Assembly (NCBI RefSeq): GCF_002086735.1
Contig: NZ_MVIJ01000020.1
Location: forward strand, 35,220-99,219
Direction of reading: 5' to 3'
DNA length: 64,000 bases
Origin: Mycobacterium scrofulaceum
Lineage (GTDB): Bacteria > Actinomycetota > Actinomycetes > Mycobacteriales > Mycobacteriaceae
Shown: piece after piece, positions 19,179 to 26,785 of the stretch
Position numbering within the stretch: the first letter of the stretch is position 1
Layout: the number at the start of each line of letters is the position of its first letter
The notes under the pieces: model-generated
Told to the model about the DNA's origin: nothing
Seen by the model: only the letters and a program-made list of their open reading frames with translations
Database searches by the model: none
Program-made: the position numbers and the translations under genes

Positions 19179-20429
19179 ATGGCGGTGATACTGGCCTACG
19201 GGTCGCCGGCGCTGGGGCATCTGTTGCCGGCCGGGGCGCTGCTGGCCGAGCTCGCCGGTCGCGGTCACGAGGTTCACGCCCGCACCATGGCGGACGGGGT
19301 CGCGACGATGCGCGCGGTCGGCGTGCACGCCGAACCGGTCGCCCCGGACATCGAGGCGATCGTCGGCGAGGATTGGCGGGCCCGAAACGCGCTGGGAGTG
19401 CTGAAGTCGACGATCGACGTGTTATGCCGGCGAGCTGTGCTCGAAGTCCAGGATTTGCGCCGCGCCGTGGATGCCGTCCGGCCGGACGCGATCATCGTGG
19501 ACGCCAACTGCTGGGGGGCCATGTCGGCCGCGGACGCCGGGGATACCCCCTGGCTGGTGTTTTCACCGTTCACGCCGTACCTGCGGTCCCGCGGGGTGCC
19601 GCCCTTCGGTCCGGGGATGCGTCCGCTGCCGGGCGTCGTCGGTGAAGCCCGGGACGCCTCGGTCCGACCGATCGTCCGGTATCTCTTCGACCGGCCAATG
19701 TTGCCGCGGGTCAACGCCCTTCGCGCCGAACTGGGGGTGGCGCGGGTCGGTTCGGTCGACGACTTCATGCGGCGCGCGCCGCTGCTGCTGGCCGTCGGCG
19801 GTGAGCCCTTCGAATATCGGCACCCCGACTGGGCCGGTCTGGTTCACCACATCGGCGCGTGCGTATTCGAACCCGCGCAGACGGCCACGCCGGACTGGCT
19901 CGCCGCGATCGACCGCCCCGTGGTGCTGTTGAACACGTCCTCGATCAGGCAACCCGACGCCGCCCTGGGGCGGATCGCGTTGCGGGCGCTGGCGGACGAG
20001 CCCGTCCATGTGGTGGCGACGTTCCCGGCGGGCGTGCCCCCGGACCTCCCGCGGCCGGCCAACGCGACCATCCGCCGCTTCGTCCCCCACGGCGCCGTAC
20101 TCGAACGGGCCACCTGCGCCGTCACCCACGGGGGGATGGGCACGACGCTCAAAGCCCTCGACCGCGGCGTGCCCGTGTGCGTCGTGCCGTTCGCCCGGGA
20201 CCAGGCGGAGGTCGCCCGGCGCGTCGAGGTCGCCCGCTGCGGCACCCGGCTGGTGGCCAAAAACCTCACCCCGGCGCGGTTGAGGGCGAAGGTGCGCGCG
20301 GCGATGACGATGGTGGACGGCGCTCGTCGGGTGGCTGACGGGTTCGCCGCGACCGGAGGTGTGCAGCGCGGGGCGGACCTGATAGAGCAGCGGGTGCTCG
20401 GCTCCGCGACCCGGCGGCCGGTGGGCTAG
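19179..20429 (+). CDS. MGT-type (UDP-sugar) glycosyltransferase
   Basis: 416-residue GT-B glycosyltransferase of the GT1 (MGT, zeaxanthin-glucosyltransferase-like) group. The N-terminal acceptor domain begins with the nucleotide-free motif GSPALGHLLPAGALLAEL. The C-terminal donor domain has VPHGAVLERATCAVTHGG and GVPVCVVPFARDQ, the standard nucleotide-sugar site. The ATG at 19179 lies 11 bases after fni, so both are probably one transcript. CrtX-type enzymes of this family glucosylate hydroxylated carotenoids, but phenolics, sterols and macrolides are other known acceptors, so the substrate is inference from context. Its stop overlaps that of the convergent marR gene by three bases. Confidence 0.88.
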   Translation: MAVILAYGSPALGHLLPAGALLAELAGRGHEVHARTMADGVATMRAVGVHAEPVAPDIEAIVGEDWRARNALGVLKSTIDVLCRRAVLEVQDLRRAVDAVRPDAIIVDANCWGAMSAADAGDTPWLVFSPFTPYLRSRGVPPFGPGMRPLPGVVGEARDASVRPIVRYLFDRPMLPRVNALRAELGVARVGSVDDFMRRAPLLLAVGGEPFEYRHPDWAGLVHHIGACVFEPAQTATPDWLAAIDRPVVLLNTSSIRQPDAALGRIALRALADEPVHVVATFPAGVPPDLPRPANATIRRFVPHGAVLERATCAVTHGGMGTTLKALDRGVPVCVVPFARDQAEVARRVEVARCGTRLVAKNLTPARLRAKVRAAMTMVDGARRVADGFAATGGVQRGADLIEQRVLGSATRRPVG

Positions 20430-21007
20430 GCCGGACGGTCGCCGGTCTTGCTCACCGCGCGGCGCCGGCCCTTGGCCGGCGCGCGTTTCCCGTCGGTCTC
20501 CGGCGCTTTGGCGGCGGCGTCGAGGCGCGTTTCGAAGGTGGACATCGCCTCCATCATCGCCAGGAATACCCGGTGCGCGGCCACCAGATCGCGATCGGGC
20601 ACGCCGGCGAGGGCCGTGTGCAGTTCCGAACCGAGTGGGGTGAAGAAGGAGCGGGCCAACGCCATGCCGGATTCTTCGTAGCGGAGCAGCGTCTTGCGCC
20701 GGTCGTCCGGATCGGGCTCGCGCCGCAGGTGACCGGAGTCGATCATCCGGTCCACCAGGTAGGTGATCGCGGCGGGCGAGACGTCCAGCCGTTGGCGCAA
20801 CTGCGCCGGTGTCAACGGCGTCCCGGCCGTTTCGGCGACCATGATGTGCAGCAGGGCGTGCAAGTCGGTGCCGCCGACCTCGTTTTGACGCGCGAAGTGC
20901 CGGCCGATGCGATCCGATTGCGCTGTGAGTGCGCGCATGTCGGCCGACATCAGCTTCTCGAGTTCGGCTCGGTCCAATCGCCGATCGGTGGCGCCGCGCT
21001 TGGTCAC
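20426..21007 (-). CDS. MarR-family transcriptional regulator 1
   Basis: 193 residues with a winged-helix DNA-binding domain: LTPAQLRQRLDVSPAAITYL is the recognition region and HLRREPDPDDRRKTLLR the wing with the MarR-typical DxRxxR. A basic C-terminal tail (GKRAPAKGRRRAVSK) extends beyond the usual length. It is clearly paralogous to the regulator at 32090-32584: both share ADxRxxTxxSDxIGRxFA and the same ARSFFTPLG and DLVAAHRV segments. The start is GTG at 21007, with AGGACA upstream. It probably binds the palindromes at 17988, 31906 and 32027. Which paralogue binds which site cannot be told from sequence. Confidence 0.9.
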   Translation of the reverse strand: MTKRGATDRRLDRAELEKLMSADMRALTAQSDRIGRHFARQNEVGGTDLHALLHIMVAETAGTPLTPAQLRQRLDVSPAAITYLVDRMIDSGHLRREPDPDDRRKTLLRYEESGMALARSFFTPLGSELHTALAGVPDRDLVAAHRVFLAMMEAMSTFETRLDAAAKAPETDGKRAPAKGRRRAVSKTGDRPA

Positions 21008-21069
21008 TTACCTGTGTCCTTCTGCAAGATTCGCCGACCAGCGTATCGGCGGCCGCCGCGCGCGGCCCG

Positions 21070-21301
21070 CTAGCCCCGGTAAGTGTCCCGTATTCGCATC
21101 CGTTTGGTCGGGGAATCGGAAGTCCGGGCGGGCGCACGTACCCGGTGATCAGGGCCATGGCCCAGTTCATCAGCGAGTAGCGCCAAGCGCTCCCGTCGAT
21201 GTTGCCCCGAGGGCGTTGCGCCAGGGGGCGCTTGGCGTACCCGAGCACCTTGCGCTCTCCCGAAAGCGGTCCCAGGTGGTCTCCTCGTCATCGGTTGCCA
21301 T
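21070..21301 (-). pseudogene. Possible frameshifted small gene
   Basis: An ATG at 21301, preceded by GAGTGGGG, begins MATDDEETTWDRFRESAR and then loses coding character. From about 21250 the next frame reads VLGYAKRPLAQRPRG and later SLMNWAMALITGYVRPPG, which looks protein-like. One missing base near 21250 would join the two into a product of roughly 75 residues. It follows the DUF2945 gene by 25 bases on the same strand. I do not recognise the family. It could be a real frameshift, a sequencing error, or chance. Confidence 0.3.
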
Positions 21302-21326
21302 CGGTCATCCCCACTCTCGTCGCGAG

Positions 21327-21542
21327 TCAGTCCGCGGGGCGCAGCGCGCCCGGTTTGTGCACCGCGTCCGCGCCGGTCTTGTCGCTACGTACCTTGTACT
21401 GAGGCTCGTCGTCGGACGCCCGCACGGCGCGCCCGGCCGCCTCGGTGTCGTGGGTGATTTTTCTTTCGACCGTGCCCCGGACGGTGCTGCCGTGGCTCTT
21501 CCACTCGACCTTGTCGCCTTGGTGAAATTCCCTGTCACTCAT
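21327..21542 (-). CDS. DUF2945 (TUDOR-like) small protein
   Basis: 71 residues, beginning MSDREFHQGDKVEWKSHG and containing VRGTVERKIT and YKVRSDKTG, the pattern of the DUF2945 / hypervirulence-associated TUDOR-like domain, a small beta-barrel of unknown role. The ATG at 21542 is supported by AGGAG four bases upstream. It starts 14 bases after the SDR gene stop on the same strand, so the two form an operon. Found sporadically in actinobacteria and fungi, often near stress genes. Confidence 0.85.
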   Translation of the reverse strand: MSDREFHQGDKVEWKSHGSTVRGTVERKITHDTEAAGRAVRASDDEPQYKVRSDKTGADAVHKPGALRPAD

Positions 21543-21555
21543 GTCGCTCCTTCGC

Positions 21556-23040
21556 TCAACAGTGGGAGGGGGTCGCCGCGCGAGTCGTCCCACCGCGTGC
21601 GGTAGCCGTGACATCGCGCGCGATGCCCCCGAACACCACATCGCGGTAGGGCGCCGACGCATTCCAAAAGAGCTGTCCCGCAAGCCCGTACGGCTGGAAC
21701 AGCGCTCGCTGGCGGTACCAGGAGCCGCCGTCGGCGTCGGGGCTCGTCGACAGCTCCAGCCACAGCCGCCCGGGCAGCGGGATGTCGGCGCGCAACCGGA
21801 GCGAGCGGGGCGGGTCGATGCGCTCGACCCGCCACCAGTCCAGCGCCTCGCCTTCGTGCAACTGCGCTCGGTCGAGTGGCCGGCGCCGGGGCCGGACGGC
21901 GCCCAGCACACCATTGATCCAGCCGCGCAGGGGCCATTCCAGCGGAAGCGCCGACCAGTTCCGCTCGGTCACCGCGGTTTGGATGGCGCCCCAGAGCGTT
22001 TCGGCGTCCGCGCGGCTCTGCCGTTGGCGCACATCCTCATACAGCGAGCCGCCGGCCCACTGCGGGTCGGTGCGCAGGGGCTGCGACGGCGAACCGTTCG
22101 TGTCGGCCCGGGCCCAGCGGGTGCGCAAGTCCTTTTCCCGCACGTGCGCCAGGGCCAGCTCGACGGCCTCCTCGTAGTGCGTCAGCCCGCCGTCGGGATC
22201 CGGTATGTAGCGGGCGATGTCGTGATTGGCGCACACCACGTCGTTTTCCAGCGACTCCATCAGCGACATGGCGAGCTGGCGGGGCAGGGGAGTGAGCAGG
22301 TCGACCCACGGCGCCGAGAGCCGCGGGGTCAACAGGGGCACGGGCACCGTCGGCCGCCGCGGCAGGCCCGCGATCACGGAGTATTTGCGGATCATCTCGG
22401 TATAGGTGAAGCGGTCGGGCCCACCGATGTCGAACGGCCGGTTGACCCCGGCGGGCAGGTCGGCCGCGCGGACGAGGTAGTAGAGCACGTCGCGCACGGC
22501 GATGGGCTGGACGCAGGTGCGCAACCAGCGCGGGGCGACGATCAGCGGCAGCCGCTCGGTGAGGTACCGCAGCATCTCGAAGCTGGCCGAGCCCGCCCCG
22601 ATGATGGCGGCAGCGCGCAACTCCACGGAGGGCACGCCCGAGATTCGGAACAGGCGCCCGACCTGCGCCCGCGAAGCCAGGTGATCGGAGAGCTTCTGCC
22701 CGTCGGGCGTGATGCCCCCGACGTAGACGATGCGCGACAGGCCGGCCTGCCCCGCGCGCTCGGCCACGTTGCGGGCGGCACGTTCGTCGAAGTCGACGAA
22801 GTCGGACCGCATCAGCGAATGCACGAGGTAATACAAGACTTGCTGACCGTGCAGCGCCCGCTGCACCGCGGTCGGGTCGATGACGTCGCCCTGCACGACG
22901 TCCACCTGGCCGCGCCAGGCGACGTCGTCGAGTTTCGCGGGATCCCGGGCCAGCACGCGCACCGTGTGGCCGTTGTCGAGCAGCTGGGGGATGAGCCGGG
23001 TGCCCAGGTATCCCGTGGCGCCGAATACGACGCAGTGCAT
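21556..23040 (-). CDS. NAD(P)-binding SDR protein with DUF2867 C-terminus
   Basis: 494 residues in two parts. The N-terminal atypical SDR/NmrA-like Rossmann domain begins VVFGATGYLGTRL, with LVHSLMRSDF and a RIVYVGG strand; it lacks a classic YxxxK in the usual place. The C-terminal DUF2867-like domain (from about residue 320) contains EALDWWRVERIDPP, RLRADIPLPGRLWLEL and FQPYGLAGQLFW. This two-part architecture is common in actinobacteria and often annotated as a nucleoside-diphosphate-sugar epimerase, but no substrate is known. The ATG at 23040 has a strong AAGGAGAGA upstream; the longer frame to 23232 is rejected. An AT-rich half-palindrome at 23162-23180 lies upstream. Confidence 0.88.
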   Translation of the reverse strand: MHCVVFGATGYLGTRLIPQLLDNGHTVRVLARDPAKLDDVAWRGQVDVVQGDVIDPTAVQRALHGQQVLYYLVHSLMRSDFVDFDERAARNVAERAGQAGLSRIVYVGGITPDGQKLSDHLASRAQVGRLFRISGVPSVELRAAAIIGAGSASFEMLRYLTERLPLIVAPRWLRTCVQPIAVRDVLYYLVRAADLPAGVNRPFDIGGPDRFTYTEMIRKYSVIAGLPRRPTVPVPLLTPRLSAPWVDLLTPLPRQLAMSLMESLENDVVCANHDIARYIPDPDGGLTHYEEAVELALAHVREKDLRTRWARADTNGSPSQPLRTDPQWAGGSLYEDVRQRQSRADAETLWGAIQTAVTERNWSALPLEWPLRGWINGVLGAVRPRRRPLDRAQLHEGEALDWWRVERIDPPRSLRLRADIPLPGRLWLELSTSPDADGGSWYRQRALFQPYGLAGQLFWNASAPYRDVVFGGIARDVTATARGGTTRAATPSHC

Positions 23041-23161
23041 CAATTCTCTCCTTTGCGGGTGGTCATCGGGGTGGCGGTGCGGGCGGGATGCCCTCCCCGG
23101 ACTGCCGCTGTGGCATTCCCGCTGAGCCACCGGCCGAATCGTCCAGGGCGATCCCGGTCGG

Positions 23162-23180
23162 TTAACTGAATATTTAAGTT
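23162..23180. promoter_or_regulatory. AT-rich quasi-palindrome upstream of the SDR gene
   Basis: TTAACTGAATATTTAAGTT reads nearly the same on both strands and shares ACTGAA and TTAA elements with the three MarR-type operators of this island, but not their 29-bp spacing. It lies about 120 bases upstream of the SDR start in the divergence from no other gene. It may be a degenerate operator or simply a promoter. Confidence 0.35.
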
Positions 23181-23256
23181 TTTCGCCGAACGGCGATGGC
23201 GATGTTGTGGCTCGCGCGTGAACGCGTGTCAATCAACGGCTTCGCGTGACGGAGGA

Positions 23257-23550
23257 TCAGACCGCCCTGAGCTGTTTTTTGGTGGCCCTGCGCAGTTGGA
23301 TGATCCGCGCGGCACCCACCAGCACCGTGGTGGTCGCGCCGGCCACCGCCGCCAACAGGTAGCCCACCCCCACGGGCAAGCTCCAATGGAACCCGAGGAA
23401 GTGCACGGTGATCGATTCGGTGTTCTGGGCGACGAAGATCAGCAGAACGATGAGGATGATCAGGCCGAAGACCAGGGCCCACCACGCGGCCGCCAGCCGG
23501 GTGAACGATCGAGAGGACGGCTCGGCGGAGCCGCGCGGCTTAGTGCTCAT
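23257..23550 (-). CDS. LapA-domain (DUF1049) membrane protein
   Basis: 97 residues with two transmembrane helices: WWALVFGLIILIVLLIFVAQ and VGVGYLLAAVAGATTTVLVG. Between them is the diagnostic QNTESITVHFLGFHWSLP of lipopolysaccharide-assembly protein A-like (LapA) domains. The C-terminus is basic and cytoplasmic (RIIQLRRATKKQLR). Function in mycobacteria is unknown. The ATG at 23550 begins a plausible short serine/arginine-rich N-terminus; the open frame upstream is not protein-like. It is divergent from the small membrane gene at 23634. Confidence 0.87.
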   Translation of the reverse strand: MSTKPRGSAEPSSRSFTRLAAAWWALVFGLIILIVLLIFVAQNTESITVHFLGFHWSLPVGVGYLLAAVAGATTTVLVGAARIIQLRRATKKQLRAV

Positions 23551-23633
23551 GCTGGTGACTAGCCCGCCGCGCGGAGGGCCAAACGGGCGACCCCCGGCGT
23601 TTAATCCGCCAGTTGTGGGGTAACTGGCTCGCA

Positions 23634-23882
23634 ATGACTGTAAGGGAGATGCCGGAGCGTGTCTGGCGAGGCCGGCGCAAGGTGATGCGGCTGCAGCGAG
23701 ACTTGTGGCTCGCGCAGCTGGCCCTGTGGCCGATGGTGATCCTGGTGGCCGTCGTGCTTTCGGCGGTCGCTTGGGCATTGTGGCAACGCAAATCCCGTCG
23801 GCGTCAACCCGAAGCGGTGCCGCCCCTCACGGATCCGTCATGGGGCGGCACGCCGCCCGATCGGGCCGGCCTGGGCGGCTGA
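23634..23882 (+). CDS. Small single-helix membrane protein
   Basis: 82 residues, not recognised. A basic N-terminus (MPERVWRGRRKVMRLQRD) precedes one hydrophobic helix, LALWPMVILVAVVLSAVAWAL, then a basic stop-transfer WQRKSRRR and a Pro-rich tail. The start could be the ATG at 23634 or the one at 23649, which has GGGAG immediately before it. Its last 79 bases overlap the end of the convergent DUF2784 gene, which lowers confidence in the exact C-terminus. Confidence 0.55.
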   Translation: MTVREMPERVWRGRRKVMRLQRDLWLAQLALWPMVILVAVVLSAVAWALWQRKSRRRQPEAVPPLTDPSWGGTPPDRAGLGG

Positions 23883-24232
23883 GCGCGCCTCGCGAACACG
23901 CTCCAGGAGACGGCGGCGGACAGGAACGCGAAGGCCTGCGCGACGCCGACGCGGCCGGACGGGACGAAAAGGCCCGCGACATAACGGTCGACGAAGCCCG
24001 CGGTCGGCAGGGGATCCATCTCGGCGCGGCGCCGTGCCCACGATTCCAGCGCTGTCAGCGGGCAGGGCAACTCGAGCGCCACGACGGCGGCGCCCCACGC
24101 GACGGCCGCCCGGTGCAGCACGATGGTGCGCGGCCACCGCAGCGCGAGGAAGCCACCGGCCGGCACGTAGGCCAGGTAGGCCAGGTGCACGCCGACGGTC
24201 ACCACGACGGCGGCGACGTACCCCTTGCGCAT
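23804..24232 (-). CDS. DUF2784 membrane protein
   Basis: 142 residues with three to four helices and the DUF2784 signature: VGVHLAYLAYVPAGGFLALR, then a LELPCPLTALESW segment and GFVDRYVAGL. The family has no established function; members occur near lipid and oxidoreductase genes. It follows the Rieske gene by about 10 bases in the same direction and is the last gene of the carotenoid operon as read here. The ATG at 24232 is preferred; a GTG at 24259 would overlap the upstream stop by 17 bases and add nine residues. Confidence 0.82.
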   Translation of the reverse strand: MRKGYVAAVVVTVGVHLAYLAYVPAGGFLALRWPRTIVLHRAAVAWGAAVVALELPCPLTALESWARRRAEMDPLPTAGFVDRYVAGLFVPSGRVGVAQAFAFLSAAVSWSVFARRAQPPRPARSGGVPPHDGSVRGGTASG

Positions 24233-24242
24233 GGTCGAGCCG

Positions 24243-25253
24243 TCACCCGAGGCCGGCACGCACCTGGTAGCGCCGCTCGGCGTAGGCGAGGTCGTCGCGC
24301 CAGAGCCGGTTGGCCGCGAAGCGCATGAGCGGCGTGATCAGGGGTGCGGCCCGGGACGCCCGCCTGAACCCGGGACGGTCGGAATGCGCGATGGTGGCCT
24401 CCAGCACCGCGGTGCGGGGGTGGCCGTCGGGGCCGGAACCGATTGGCGTGGCATGGGTTTCGACGGTGCTGCCGGTTCCTTCGCCGTCCACGATGCGCAT
24501 CACGATGGTGCGCGCCTCCGGGCAGCTGAATTCCGCCACGACGGGGACGCCCACGGGACCCATCCGGAAGGTCACCGCCACCAGGAAACGGTCGGCGTCT
24601 TCGGTTGGCGTGGTGAGCACTTCGAGCCGGGTGAAGGAATACGGGTGAAACCATGCGCCGTGCCAGGGGTCCAGCCGGTTGGCGATGATGTCGGCGGGCT
24701 CGCACACGCCCGCCATGCGGGCCACGGCGGCCACGGTCTCACCGACCGGCCGGGCCGGGATCACCGGCTTGTCCAGGGGGGCCTCCCCGCCCACGTGATC
24801 GAGCCGCACCCACGCCAGCGTGCCGTCGTCGTGGCTCGGCAGCGGGGTCCAGCCGAATTCCCGCGAGTGACCGTCCAGCGCCAGCCCGTGCCATCGGCAG
24901 ATCAGGGTGCCGCCGTGTACGGTCCCGGTCGCCAGATCGGCCCCCAGGTGGGGGCAACTGCGGGGACCCACACAGAGCCGGCCCTGCTGGTCGCGCCAGG
25001 CGACGACCTCGACGCCGGCGACCCGCGCGCCGAACGGCCGCCCGGCGCGCACGGTCGCGCTGCCGGCGAACGCGAACCAGTTCCCGGTCGGCTTCTGCTG
25101 CGCCCGCCGCAGCGCGGCGTCGATGATGGCGGGTTGTGCGTCCCGATAGGTCGGGCGCTGCTCGGCCCACGACGTGCGCGGGATCACCTGCAGCGGCCAA
25201 TCTTTGGGCCGAGCGGCCGGCCACAGGTGCTGCAGCTGTTCGCGGATCTTCAT
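24243..25253 (-). CDS. Rieske [2Fe-2S] oxygenase-type protein (DUF5914)
   Basis: 336 residues. The Rieske cluster ligands are complete: Cys100-Pro-His102 and Cys119-Arg-Trp-His122. A candidate mononuclear-iron triad lies at Asp195-x2-His198-x4-His203 (DPWHGAWFH), the D/N-x2-H-x4-H pattern of ring-hydroxylating and related Rieske oxygenases, so the protein could be a true oxygenase rather than a ferredoxin. The ATG overlaps the crtU stop (ATGA at 25250-25253), so it is translationally coupled to CrtU. Rieske domains are known in aromatic-carotenoid tailoring (CruH in cyanobacterial synechoxanthin synthesis). Hydroxylation or oxidation of the aromatic carotenoid is my inference. Confidence 0.87.
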   Translation of the reverse strand: MKIREQLQHLWPAARPKDWPLQVIPRTSWAEQRPTYRDAQPAIIDAALRRAQQKPTGNWFAFAGSATVRAGRPFGARVAGVEVVAWRDQQGRLCVGPRSCPHLGADLATGTVHGGTLICRWHGLALDGHSREFGWTPLPSHDDGTLAWVRLDHVGGEAPLDKPVIPARPVGETVAAVARMAGVCEPADIIANRLDPWHGAWFHPYSFTRLEVLTTPTEDADRFLVAVTFRMGPVGVPVVAEFSCPEARTIVMRIVDGEGTGSTVETHATPIGSGPDGHPRTAVLEATIAHSDRPGFRRASRAAPLITPLMRFAANRLWRDDLAYAERRYQVRAGLG

Positions 25254-26785
25254 CGTTCGGCGGGTCCTTCACGGGTGGCGAGCCATCGCAACGCGGGTGA
25301 CCGGCCGCGGGTGGGTACGGTGACCAACGGGTGCCCGGCCAACCCCCATCTTCTCAGCAAATGGTTCGCGGCGCACCAACCTGTGGTGGCCGCGCGCTCC
25401 ATGAGTGCCACGGGCAGGTCGACGCGGACGGCGTCGCCGGCCAACAGCAGGCAGGGTTGCGGCGTGACCACTTTCGGCCGCCGCGCATAGGACCCGGGTG
25501 AGAACAGTGGGCAGTCGCTGCGGTGCAGCAACCGCTCGGAAACGATCTGCGCCGCCGCGGTTTCCGGGTATACCTTGTGCAGTTGGCGCAGGGCGGCCGC
25601 GCGGGACGGCGCGGCGTCGAGGGCGTAGGAGTGCAACTCGACGACGGACCCGTGGTGCGTGCGTGACCACTCGGCGGCCTCCCGTTCGTAGCGCTCCAGG
25701 ACGCTGATGTTGTCCAGCGGTTCGTGTCCGGACGTACCCAGAAAGGCCGGGCGCCCGGCGGAGACGGGCCGGTCGAGCCACAACCGGTGCACGGCGAACG
25801 GCGGTGCGGTGCGCTGTTGCGCGATCTGTGCGCGCCAGTCGTCGGTGCCCAGCCCCGTCGATGCGCCCACGACGCGCTGCAAGCCGGCCACGTCGGTGGC
25901 CAGCACGACGGCGTCCGCCTCCGCGGCGTCACCCGAATCGGTGTGCACCCGAAACGGCTTCGTCGCTGCTACGTCGATGCGCGAAACGCCCGTGCCCAAT
26001 CGGAAGTTCACGTCCCGCGCCTCGAGGTAGCGGCGCAGCGGCTGCCAGAGGGCGGTGTCGTAATTCGATGTGGGAACGTCGAAGATGAGGCCTTCGGACG
26101 ACCCGAGGAAGTAGATGTGGAACATGGTGGCCAACTCGGCGGCGGACAGCTTGGCGGGGTCGGCGAAGAAGCTGCGGGAAAAGACCTCGAACGCCAGATG
26201 CCTTGCGGCCGCGGGAAAGCGAATGCTCTTCAGGAACGTCGCGGCGTCGAAGTGGTCGAGACGCTCGTAGATGCCGGGCACCGACACCGCGGCCAGCGGC
26301 GCGGCCGCGCGCGCGTCGATCGCAAGGAAGTCGCGAAGGCGAAACGTCGGGCTGCGTGCGGCGAAGGCCACCGCGTTCCACGGCGGGGTGCGCGGCAGAC
26401 CCCGGAAGGTGTCGCGCCGGCCCGCCCCGTCGATGAGCGGATAGTCGTCGACGGGCGTGAGCATCCGCAAGTGCGGATCGATGCGCCCGAGCAGGGCTCG
26501 CAGGTTGTAGTACTGCCGGAAGAACGCGTGGAAGCCGCGATTCATCGCGAGATCCACCCCGTCCTGGCGTTCGGTCCAGCCGCCCACCCGCCCGCCGAGG
26601 TAGTCCTCGCGCTCGATCACCTCGACGGCGACGCCGCGTTCGGCCAGCCCGGTGGCGGCGGTCAGTCCCGCGATGCCGCCCCCGACGACGACCACCCGGG
26701 GGCGCGACCCCAAGGCGGCGGCATCTGGCAAACCGGTTGGCGCGGGCAGGGTTTCGCGCCGGCGGTCGGTCCCGAAGGCGTTCAT
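25250..26785 (-). CDS. crtU: Beta-carotene desaturase/methyltransferase (isorenieratene synthase)
   Basis: 511-residue FAD-dependent enzyme of the CrtI/amine-oxidase superfamily. The dinucleotide-binding motif VVVVGGGIAGLTAA is at residues 31-44, followed by GGRVGGW. Further landmarks are NRGFHAFFRQYYNLR, DYPLIDGAGR, FEVFSRSFFADP and the C-terminal FAD segment PCLLLAGDAV. This pattern is the CrtU/CruE group, which desaturates the beta-ionone ring and shifts a methyl group to make the aromatic end groups of isorenieratene. The start ATG at 26785 overlaps the methyltransferase stop (ATGA), and its stop overlaps the Rieske start. The context (crtYc, crtYd, crtT) matches B. linens and Streptomyces clusters. 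Confidence 0.88.
   Translation of the reverse strand: MNAFGTDRRRETLPAPTGLPDAAALGSRPRVVVVGGGIAGLTAATGLAERGVAVEVIEREDYLGGRVGGWTERQDGVDLAMNRGFHAFFRQYYNLRALLGRIDPHLRMLTPVDDYPLIDGAGRRDTFRGLPRTPPWNAVAFAARSPTFRLRDFLAIDARAAAPLAAVSVPGIYERLDHFDAATFLKSIRFPAAARHLAFEVFSRSFFADPAKLSAAELATMFHIYFLGSSEGLIFDVPTSNYDTALWQPLRRYLEARDVNFRLGTGVSRIDVAATKPFRVHTDSGDAAEADAVVLATDVAGLQRVVGASTGLGTDDWRAQIAQQRTAPPFAVHRLWLDRPVSAGRPAFLGTSGHEPLDNISVLERYEREAAEWSRTHHGSVVELHSYALDAAPSRAAALRQLHKVYPETAAAQIVSERLLHRSDCPLFSPGSYARRPKVVTPQPCLLLAGDAVRVDLPVALMERAATTGWCAANHLLRRWGLAGHPLVTVPTRGRSPALRWLATREGPAER

Noticed and set aside
21070..21291. 73-codon open frame as an intact gene
   Set aside because: Arg/Pro-rich with no RBS; the frames on either side of a putative shift look more protein-like.
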